DNA of 23,233 bases from positions 1-23,233 of the forward strand of contig CAZGLR010000047.1 of assembly GCA_964526635.1 (NCBI GenBank). Direction: 5' to 3'. Of the stretch, positions 7,866-13,755 are shown piece by piece. Positions within the stretch are counted from its first letter, which is position 1; each line of letters starts with the position of its first letter. The notes beneath the pieces were generated by a model. It ran no database searches. It saw only the letters and a list, made by a program, of their open reading frames with translations, and was not told the DNA's origin. This stretch comes from CAZGLR01 sp964526635. GTDB taxonomy: Bacteria > Zixibacteria > MSB-5A5 > GN15 > JAAZOE01. Both the position numbers and the translations under genes were made by a program.

Positions 7866-8013
7866 CCCGTACCCCACTCGGCGTCCGAGTGGGTTTTTCA
7901 TTACACTTTCGGTCTATGAGGTAGGGTATCATTTTCCGGGAAGGCAGTCGACTGTTTGCAGTGCCGAAGGTGTATCGCTGATCGCACCCGGTCGCCGGGT
8001 GCGGTACCGGGTC
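7866..8013 (+). repeat. Repeat A, copy 3 (full length)
   Basis: 148 bp, same ends as copy 1. The left hairpin is perfect (7873-7881 and 7885-7893, then TTTTT to 7898) and the right hairpin is perfect (CGCACCCGG 7983-7991, CCGGGTGCG 7995-8003). It differs from copy 1 by scattered substitutions, mostly outside the hairpins. Confidence 0.85.
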
Positions 8014-8031
8014 TTCATAAAACTATATTGT

Positions 8032-8138
8032 TTAACTAACCAGTTAGTTAAGAATCCAGTGTTTTGCCATAGGTTACAGTCGAATGCGGGAACCTGATAA
8101 TGCTGGGCAAAGATGTTGCTTCGCATTATTGGGCCACT
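8032..8138 (+). repeat. Repeat C, copy 1, with an operator-like palindrome
   Basis: Starts with the perfect palindrome TTAACTAACCAGTTAGTTAA (8032-8051), then a spacer, GGTTACAGTCGA, GCGGGAACC (8086-8094), an imperfect hairpin, and GGGCCAC. The same order of blocks occurs on the opposite strand at 13569-13660. Confidence 0.65.
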
Positions 8139-8182
8139 ACAATTTTCAGCACAATCTTATGCTGCCGAGGTTTTGCAACACG

Positions 8183-8249
8183 CCCTTCAGAGTTGGGAAT
8201 GATGTGTACCTGTTTATCTTATCCCAAGTCTAAAGAGCTTGGGGCACCC
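8183..8249 (+). repeat. Repeat D, copy 1
   Basis: Contains the CTTCAGAGTTGGGAATGATG block and the second hairpin CCCAAGTCT/AGCTTGGG. The left arm has lost part of the first hairpin. It is followed by TAACATTGTTAACCACC, which also follows copy 2. Confidence 0.75.
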
Positions 8250-8264
8250 TAACATTGTTAACCA

Positions 8265-8330
8265 CCCGTACCTCGCCTGGCGTTATCCGGGTTGGGTTTT
8301 CATTACACCTTCAAGGAATGATATACTCTA
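8265..8330 (+). repeat. Repeat A, diverged partial copy
   Basis: CCCGTACCTCGCCTGGCG followed by a TTTTCATTACACCTTC segment and ATACTCT matches the left half of repeat A with several changes and small length differences. The hairpin is degenerate. Confidence 0.5.
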
Positions 8331-8459
8331 TCAATATCCGGATATACCAGGGATCGGAGGACCCGTCCCTACAATTGATTGCATTGTATTAATTAAGATC
8401 GATCATATGGGTCGGCGTTTTGCCGTGAGTAGCGCGATTGCATCAGTCGATGGGATGCC

Positions 8460-8533
8460 GGTGCCCAACCCTTCAGAGTTGGGAATGATGTGTACCTGTT
8501 TATCTTATCCCAAGTCTAAAGACTTGGGGCACC
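8460..8533 (+). repeat. Repeat D, copy 2
   Basis: Begins GGTGCCCAAC and ends TTGGGGCACC, so the ends are complementary. Inside are two hairpins, AACCCTTCAGAGTT (imperfect) and CCCAAGTCT-AA-AGACTTGGG (perfect 9-bp stem), joined by ATGATGTGTACCTGTTTATC. Confidence 0.8.
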
Positions 8534-8559
8534 GTAACATTGTTAACCACCGGCGGTAC

Positions 8560-8576
8560 CCCACCCGGAGGGTGGG
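8560..8576. repeat. Isolated GC-rich hairpin
   Basis: CCCACCC at 8560-8566 pairs with GGGTGGG at 8570-8576 around GGA, preceded by GGTAC. Similar in design to the hairpins of repeat A and to CTCCACTC/GAGTGGAG at 13548-13566. Confidence 0.55.
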
Positions 8577-8930
8577 CAGAACGCCGCAGGCACAAAAGAC
8601 AGGGTGCCATCACCTCTCAAGGATAGCACCCCACTCAAACCCCCTTTTCAACAGTGCCGCATTCAGGGAAAGAACTATCCGCTGCATCGGCCGTCATCAA
8701 TAGCGAAGCAGTCAATGGCAGCGGGAAGGCGATAACCAGTAGGCACACCATCCCCGCTCGGGCAAGTCTCCGTCCATTAAGACACATAATCTAACATCCC
8801 CCTAAAAGAGATATGTGTGAGCGGTGTAGGGATATTCAATGATGCAGATTATACTTTAAGATACAATAATAGACTGTTGTATCAACGTTATAACTATGAC
8901 GAGCTTGCCCAACAGTGTTACGATCGGGTA

Positions 8931-9866
8931 TCAAAATACCGAAAATTTGAAATACTTGCGCGGATTGGCCTGAATATCACTGATCAAGTTATTCGCGCGG
9001 GTGAGAAGATTATAAATCTCCTCATACAAACGATCATCCGTTACCAGTGCCCCGGCAGTGCCATCGCCGCGTTCGATTTTGGCCAGGATCGAATCGAGCC
9101 GTGCCGACGACGCCGCCAAGTGGGTATACAGCGATGTATCAGTCAGCATCCTGCCGGCGCTGCCGTTGCCATCGGCGAGACTACCGGCAACTACCGATGA
9201 TTTATCAAGCAGCGTGGCCAGCTTATCCTGAATTTCCTTCTGGCTCTTCTTCAACTCACCCATGACCGCGGCCGTCTGCTCCAGCGCCGAGACCATACTG
9301 ACATACAGCGCAGTATCCGAGAACGCTTTCCCGATAGTCCCCTCACCGGATTTGATCTTCTCCGTGAGTTCAGTCATGCTTTGCATCAGCCCATCTATGG
9401 CATCGAGTGTCTGCGGCGCTTCGGTAAAGAGTGCCTCAAATCCGGTGGCGCGGACTGTCGGCAGAACCGCGCCCGGCTCAACCAGTGGCAAATCCTTGGA
9501 GCCGGGGATGACCTCGACATATTTATCACCGAGCACACCGATCGTTCCCAGCGTGGCACGGGAATCCTGCGTAACAAATTGCCAGGCTGTTGAAGAGATG
9601 ACAAAATCGACACGGATGCGACGGTAATCATCGAGGTTGACAAACTGAATCGAACGGACATTACCGACTTCTACACCGCCAAGCCAGACCGGGGCTCCAG
9701 TTACCAGACCTCCCACATTGGGGAAGTATGCGGTCAGTGTGTCTTTTTCCTCGAAAAATGATGTGCTGCCGCCGTGGAAGGAGGCATAAATTAGCATCAT
9801 GATAGCGAATGTAACCAGAATACCGATCCAGAGGTTACCCCATTTAACTTGACCACTCCGTCGCAT
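8931..9866 (-). CDS. mlaD: MCE-domain lipid transport protein (MlaD-like)
   Basis: 311 aa. One N-terminal membrane helix (about 10-29) anchors an MCE domain (about 42-120) with the typical VGGLVTGAPVWLGGVEVGNV and IGVLGDKYVEVIPG motifs. MCE proteins form a hexameric channel that carries phospholipids between the membranes with the MlaFE ABC transporter. The C-terminal helical part contains three similar units of the type G-x-G-x-x-G-x-x-x-x-D-x-x-L-Y at about 174-188, 233-247 and 267-281, and the protein ends NPRKYFKFSVF, common in longer MlaD homologues. GAGGAT precedes ATG 9866. Last gene of the mlaE-mlaF-mlaD operon. Confidence 0.92.
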   Translation of the reverse strand: MRRSGQVKWGNLWIGILVTFAIMMLIYASFHGGSTSFFEEKDTLTAYFPNVGGLVTGAPVWLGGVEVGNVRSIQFVNLDDYRRIRVDFVISSTAWQFVTQDSRATLGTIGVLGDKYVEVIPGSKDLPLVEPGAVLPTVRATGFEALFTEAPQTLDAIDGLMQSMTELTEKIKSGEGTIGKAFSDTALYVSMVSALEQTAAVMGELKKSQKEIQDKLATLLDKSSVVAGSLADGNGSAGRMLTDTSLYTHLAASSARLDSILAKIERGDGTAGALVTDDRLYEEIYNLLTRANNLISDIQANPRKYFKFSVF

Positions 9867-9879
9867 AACACTCTATCCT

Positions 9880-10647
9880 CTATACAAATTTACGCCTGAT
9901 GACTTCGTTCATTGACGCTCGAAACGGCGCCAGAAAATCGGTTACCTCTTTGATTTGACAATCGCGCAACTGCTCCATATTACCATCGAAATATACCTGC
10001 CCGTCGCGAATGACAATGAACTTGTCAGCCATCTTAAACGCATCAGCGATCTGATGCGTTACAATAATCACCGCGATCTTCTTGACTTCCTGCAGCTTTG
10101 TAATCAACGCCAGCACGCTCTCGGTCGATTGCGGATCCAGCCCGGTGGTCGGTTCATCGAACAGCATTATCTGCGGATTGGTCGATAACAACGCCCGGGC
10201 GATAGAAACCCGCCGCCGCATCCCGCCGGAAAGCTCTTCCGGCAGATGGTCAATAATTTCCGGGTCAAGATCCACGAATTCAAGCATGCGAATGACGTCG
10301 GCCTCGATTTCTTCAACAGCCTTCGTACTGTATTCGAAGAGATAATACCCGACATTTTCGCCTATTGTCATCGAGTCAAACAAGGCGCCTTCCTGAAATA
10401 CCATACCGATCCGCTTGCGGACTTCGGTCAGCTTTCTTGCACTCATATTGGCAATACTGTCGTTTTCAATATACACATTTCCCGACCACGGCAAGTCGAG
10501 CCCCAGAATAAGGCGCAATATAGTCGATTTACCGGAACCGGAGGGTCCCATAATAATACGGCTTCCGCCGGCCTCGATGTCAAAACTGACCCCCTTGAGG
10601 ACCGGTTTTTCAGTATAGCCGAAGACGACATTATCCAGCCGTATCAC
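9880..10647 (-). CDS. mlaF: ABC transporter ATPase (MlaF-like)
   Basis: 255 aa, complete ABC ATPase: Walker A GPSGSGKS (34-41), Q-loop Q85, signature LSGGM (139-143) followed by RRRVSIARAL, Walker B MLFDEP (161-166) and switch His198. The GMRRRVS version of the signature is typical of MlaF/Ttg2A, which powers phospholipid transport at the inner membrane. The start is GTG 10647, with AAGGGG upstream, and it overlaps the mlaE stop codon in GTGA (10647-10644). It ends 13 bases before mlaD. Confidence 0.93.
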   Translation of the reverse strand: MIRLDNVVFGYTEKPVLKGVSFDIEAGGSRIIMGPSGSGKSTILRLILGLDLPWSGNVYIENDSIANMSARKLTEVRKRIGMVFQEGALFDSMTIGENVGYYLFEYSTKAVEEIEADVIRMLEFVDLDPEIIDHLPEELSGGMRRRVSIARALLSTNPQIMLFDEPTTGLDPQSTESVLALITKLQEVKKIAVIIVTHQIADAFKMADKFIVIRDGQVYFDGNMEQLRDCQIKEVTDFLAPFRASMNEVIRRKFV

Positions 10648-11426
10648 ATGTACCCCTTGAGAACCGAGAAGACCAGCCGTGTCAGCAGATAATTAACGAT
10701 CAGGATGGAAATCGACGATATCACTACCGATTCAGTCGTTGCCCGGCCGACTCCCTTGGTACCTCCCTTACTGGTAAAACCCTTGTAACACGAAACAAAG
10801 GCGATAATTGTGCCATAGATCAACGGTTTAATTATGCCGGTAAAAACATTGCCGAAATTCAAAGCGTTATTGACCGCCGACAGATATATGGTCGATGATA
10901 TGTGCGCGACAAAAACCGCAATAATCCATCCGCCCATAATTGCGATAAAATCACAGGCGACTGTAAGGGCAGGGGCCATGATGATAAGCGCAATAAAACG
11001 CGGTGCGGCCAGCTTGCGGATCGGATCAACCCCAAACGCCGTCAGGGCATCGAGCTGATTCGATGATTTCATCGCCCCGATCTCAGCGGTGATCCCCGAA
11101 GATACCCTCGCCGCCAGCATGAGCCCGGTCAGGACCGGACCCAACTCACGAAATATCGCGAGCGACATCACCCGGCCGAGGTAGTTCTTGAATCCGAAGA
11201 CTGCCAGTTCTTCGGAAAACTGGAGAGCCATAGCCTGCCCGGCGAAGATTCCGGTTAAGGCAATCAGGAAAAATGATCCGATCCCTATTGAAAACAACTG
11301 CTCCATCGTTTCCGGGACATAAATCGGTCGTCCAAACAGCGAACGGATCATCCTGGCCGAAAACCGCGTCAGTTGGTCGGCCTCGTAAACGAAATGTTTC
11401 AACCCTTTGACAAACCTGGCAAACAT
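10644..11426 (-). CDS. mlaE: ABC transporter permease (MlaE-like)
   Basis: 260 aa, with about five to six membrane segments. The family core is clear: FRELGPVLTGLMLAARVSSG, then ITAEIGAMKSSNQLDALTAF, including the QxDAL motif that contacts the ATPase. MlaE dimers with MlaF extract or insert phospholipids at the inner membrane for outer-membrane asymmetry. ATG 11426 is preferred over the adjacent TTG at 11429. First gene of the operon; no mlaA, mlaB or mlaC is adjacent, so the set is minimal. Confidence 0.92.
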   Translation of the reverse strand: MFARFVKGLKHFVYEADQLTRFSARMIRSLFGRPIYVPETMEQLFSIGIGSFFLIALTGIFAGQAMALQFSEELAVFGFKNYLGRVMSLAIFRELGPVLTGLMLAARVSSGITAEIGAMKSSNQLDALTAFGVDPIRKLAAPRFIALIIMAPALTVACDFIAIMGGWIIAVFVAHISSTIYLSAVNNALNFGNVFTGIIKPLIYGTIIAFVSCYKGFTSKGGTKGVGRATTESVVISSISILIVNYLLTRLVFSVLKGYM

Positions 11427-11458
11427 CAATCACTCTGCTTTTTGGATTCAGACGGTGA

Positions 11459-11487
11459 AAACTACCCGTAATGCTGCGGTCTGTCAA
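11459..11487 (-). promoter_or_regulatory. Candidate promoter of the mla operon
   Basis: On the minus strand a perfect TTGACA (11487-11482) is followed after 17 bases by TAGTTT (11464-11459). The -35 is consensus and the -10 is weak. The start would be about 25 bases before ATG 11426. Confidence 0.4.
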
Positions 11488-11517
11488 GGAGTTAATGAAA
11501 AGATGGCCAATAGATGC

Positions 11518-11545
11518 TGGACGAGAACCGTTAAATACATATATT
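11518..11545 (+). promoter_or_regulatory. Candidate promoter of the PP-loop gene
   Basis: TGGACG (11518-11523) and TATATT (11540-11545) with a 16-base spacer. The -10 differs from consensus at one base. It is followed by AAGGAG at 11553-11558 and ATG 11564, so the transcript leader would be very short. Confidence 0.35.
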
Positions 11546-11563
11546 GCATTCTAAGGAGACAAT

Positions 11564-12580
11564 ATGGATCATAGAGGACACGGTATCGCGCTGTATTCGG
11601 GCGGACTCGATTCAGCAATTGCGATTATGCTCATTCTGCGCCAGAACGTCAAGGTCACCGCGCTGACCTTTATGACGCATTTTGGCTGTGATATAAATGA
11701 TAAATCAAGCTGTTCGTCATCACCCTATCCGCTGGCCAAAAAATACGGTTTCACCGCCAAGATGATGCACCTTGGCCAGAAATTCGTGGATATCGTACGG
11801 AACCCGAAATACGGTCACGGTAAAAACATGAACCCCTGTATCGATTGCCGAATCCTGATGCTGCGGGAGGCCACCGAGTTCATGAATATGGTCGGGGCGG
11901 ACTTCGTGTTTACCGGCGAGGTTGTCGGGCAACGGCCGATGTCACAGCACAAACCGACCATGCAGCTCATCAAGGAAGTCAGCGGGCTGGAGGGCAAACT
12001 GGTCCGGCCGTTGTCGGCCAAACTGCTGGACCCGACCGAACCGGAACTCAACGGCATCCTCGATCGCGAAAAGCTCGAAAATATCTCGGGCCGGTCTCGC
12101 AAACGGCAAATCGAACTGGCCAGAGAATATGGCATCGAGGAATTCCCGGCTCCAGCCGCCGGATGCCTTTTGACCGACGTCGGCTACTCACGGCGTCTGC
12201 GCGACCTGTTCAGCCATACCGAACAGGTCGATTTCAACGATCTCAACTTGCTGCGGGTCGGGCGCCATTTCCGCGTCGATCCCCAGACCAAGCTGATCGT
12301 CGGTCGCAACGAAGAAGACAACAACAAAATCAAGGCCTATCGCCGGGAAGACCAATGGCTCTTTGAGGCCAAGGGTATCGGGTCGCCATTGACGCTGCTC
12401 GATGGTCACCTGACCGCGCGCAATATCGAAGTTGCCTCGGCCCTGACCGCGCGCTACAGCGATCAGAAGCGCTACAACGTGGTGGAGGTGACGTACTTCC
12501 AAAATGGCGACCAGTCGGCCTGGGAGACACTGTATGTGCCGCCCTTAATCGAAGATCGGGTCAAAGCCTATTTGATTTAA
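11564..12580 (+). CDS. PP-loop ATPase, tRNA sulfurtransferase-like (MnmA/ThiI-related)
   Basis: 338 aa. The N-terminal PP-loop SGGLDS (12-17) binds ATP and activates a nucleoside by adenylation. The pair C92-X2-C95 (NPCIDCR) and C201 in PAPAAGCLLTD are placed as the paired catalytic cysteines of MnmA-type 2-thiouridylases, and TGEVVGQRPMSQ follows the first pair. C42 and C50 are additional. Homologues are often annotated as tRNA (5-methylaminomethyl-2-thiouridylate)-methyltransferase, but no methyltransferase domain is visible. The C-terminal 130 residues are not the usual MnmA beta-barrel, so the exact modification is open. AAGGAG 5 bases before ATG 11564 fixes the start. Single-gene unit, divergent from mlaE. 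Confidence 0.8.
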   Translation: MDHRGHGIALYSGGLDSAIAIMLILRQNVKVTALTFMTHFGCDINDKSSCSSSPYPLAKKYGFTAKMMHLGQKFVDIVRNPKYGHGKNMNPCIDCRILMLREATEFMNMVGADFVFTGEVVGQRPMSQHKPTMQLIKEVSGLEGKLVRPLSAKLLDPTEPELNGILDREKLENISGRSRKRQIELAREYGIEEFPAPAAGCLLTDVGYSRRLRDLFSHTEQVDFNDLNLLRVGRHFRVDPQTKLIVGRNEEDNNKIKAYRREDQWLFEAKGIGSPLTLLDGHLTARNIEVASALTARYSDQKRYNVVEVTYFQNGDQSAWETLYVPPLIEDRVKAYLI

Positions 12581-12665
12581 ATTCATCTTAAATTCCGGCA
12601 AATCCATATCGAAATCACAAGGCCCGCGCCCGCCGTTCATCATTGATTACCTTTGATACCAAAGG

Positions 12666-12684
12666 GCGGGATCGAATATCCCGC
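12666..12684. repeat. Hairpin downstream of the PP-loop gene
   Basis: GCGGGAT at 12666-12672 pairs perfectly with ATCCCGC at 12678-12684 around a CGAAT loop. No T-run follows, so a terminator role is unsupported. Confidence 0.45.
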
Positions 12685-12736
12685 AAATGGGCTGCTACCT
12701 AAATTAATCCCACCAGCCTCAATCACCCAAAAATAA

Positions 12737-12761
12737 AAGGCCGGATGGTCAATCCGGCCTT
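12737..12761. terminator. Strong hairpin, possible bidirectional terminator
   Basis: AAGGCCGGAT (12737-12746) pairs perfectly with ATCCGGCCTT (12752-12761) around GGTCA. Downstream on the + strand the sequence is only moderately T-rich. On the minus strand the stem is followed by TTATTTTT, so it fits a terminator for leftward transcripts better. Confidence 0.6.
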
Positions 12762-13240
12762 GCCTGCGCGTTTGGTTTTGGTATCTCTGTGCTAAGTCTT
12801 TATAATCACCACTTTATTATCGTTTAAGTGAGCCCCCATCCATGGTATGACAGGGGCCCTCCTCTCCAAGTCTGATACTGGCGATCATTCCTGATCACCA
12901 ATTCCCCGCATCAGACATCTATTGGTAGTATCAAAGGCCATGCCTGATACAATTATTTTGAAACAATTTTTGACGCTTACGGGGCAAGTACTTACAAAGG
13001 GCTAACGATTTTTATACAAAAACACCCGCAAAATTTGCGAATACATACTGACAATCCCTCGCATATCGCTGATATTTTCGCACATTCTGCGATAATATGC
13101 ATTTCCGATCAGTATTCGGGATTATTGCATGTGTTGAGCCATTTGCTTCGCGCTCGCCTGCGGACATTGAACGCAGGCCCTGAGAGCTCATTCTATGCCG
13201 TAGCGCAGCCTGCGTCCGGGTACGATTGTGTGAGCAGGAA

Positions 13241-13265
13241 CCCGACAATGCTGGGCATTGTCGGG
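13241..13265. repeat. Repeat C hairpin, partial copy
   Basis: CCCGACAATGC (13241-13251) and GCATTGTCGGG (13255-13265) form a perfect 11-bp stem with a TGG loop, flanked by GCAGGAA on the left and GGGCCACC from 13263 on the right. These flanks match the GCGGGAACC...GGGCCAC part of the other C copies; the operator-like palindrome is absent. Confidence 0.65.
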
Positions 13266-13394
13266 CCACCAGCCGAATGTGAGGAAACGTATCTGAACCT
13301 CAAAAAACCCTCAGTAACATCTTTCAATGAGGCAATGCGGTATTAAAGAATGATTCCGCTTTCCATTTGCCATATGATCTTAATATCGGCGCCC

Positions 13395-13469
13395 GGTGCC
13401 CCAACTCTTCAGAGTTGGGGAAAATGATCACCTGTTTATCTCATCCCAAGTCTAAAGACTTGGGGCACC
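13395..13469 (+). repeat. Repeat D, copy 3 (best preserved)
   Basis: Starts GGTGCCCCAACTCTTCAGAG and ends AGACTTGGGGCACC. The outer ends GGTGCCCC and GGGGCACC are complementary. The two inner hairpins CCCCAACTCT/AGAGTTGGGG and CCCAAGTCT/AGACTTGGG are perfect. The linker differs slightly from copies 1 and 2. Confidence 0.85.
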
Positions 13470-13547
13470 GCAACTTTTCTGGTGGGGTACCATGTAACCC
13501 AATATTTTAAATAAGGAACTTTGCAGTGATGCAATCGGATTCCGGTA

Positions 13548-13566
13548 CTCCACTCGCAGAGTGGAG
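13548..13566. repeat. GC-rich hairpin next to repeat C
   Basis: CTCCACTC (13548-13555) pairs perfectly with GAGTGGAG (13559-13566) around GCA, preceded by GGTA. It abuts repeat C copy 2. Confidence 0.55.
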
Positions 13567-13568
13567 GG

Positions 13569-13660
13569 TGGCCCGATAATTGCGAGGCAATTGCCGGGTT
13601 CCCGCATATGAGCGTAACCATGTGAAAGAAGCGATTTATTAATTAACCGGTCAGTTAATT
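13569..13660 (-). repeat. Repeat C, copy 2, inverted
   Basis: Read on the minus strand: AATTAACTGACCGGTTAATT (from 13660), a spacer, GGTTACGCTCATA, TGCGGGAACCC, a 12-bp hairpin with two mismatches (arms 13587-13598 and 13572-13583), and GGGCCAC. This is the same block order as copy 1 at 8032-8138. Confidence 0.65.
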
Positions 13661-13755
13661 CGGAGAGCGTTTTTTACAGATGGCGCTATTAACTAAACTC
13701 AATTACAGACTAAACGAACTTGTCCCACAAGCCCGCCAGGGTCGGGAGCGACTTC

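Larger units (their letters stand above)
7376..8930. other. Gene-free palindromic repeat island with a 100-N gap
   Basis: 1.55 kb between the convergent HDOD and mlaD genes. It holds at least three copies of one hairpin-rich repeat (A) plus a diverged fourth, two copies of a second (D), one copy of a third (C) and an isolated hairpin at 8560-8576. The ORFs that can be drawn here cross the repeats or the gap and have no family resemblance. The 7577-7697 spacer and the 8580-8930 segment show nothing I can name. Confidence 0.75.
12581..13755. other. Second gene-free repeat island
   Basis: 1.17 kb between the convergent PP-loop and helicase genes. It contains a terminator-like hairpin, repeat D copy 3, two repeat C copies and hairpins at 13156-13178 and 13548-13566. 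The AT-rich stretch 12770-13130 has short palindromes such as CGCAAAATTTGCG near 13026 but no gene I can support. Confidence 0.7.

Noticed and set aside
7645..8097. ORF running through the 100-N gap
   Set aside because: Made only of repeat A sequence and unknown bases.
7428..8533. CRISPR array
   Set aside because: Copies are about 75-150 bp, palindromic, unevenly spaced and variable, without regular spacers or cas genes.
8239..9200. Two + strand ORFs (8239-8703 and 8817-9200)
   Set aside because: The first is built from repeats A and D; the second runs into mlaD on the opposite strand. Neither resembles a family.
9955..10692. Several + strand ORFs opposite mlaF
   Set aside because: Shadows of the ABC ATPase gene, whose Walker and signature motifs are complete.
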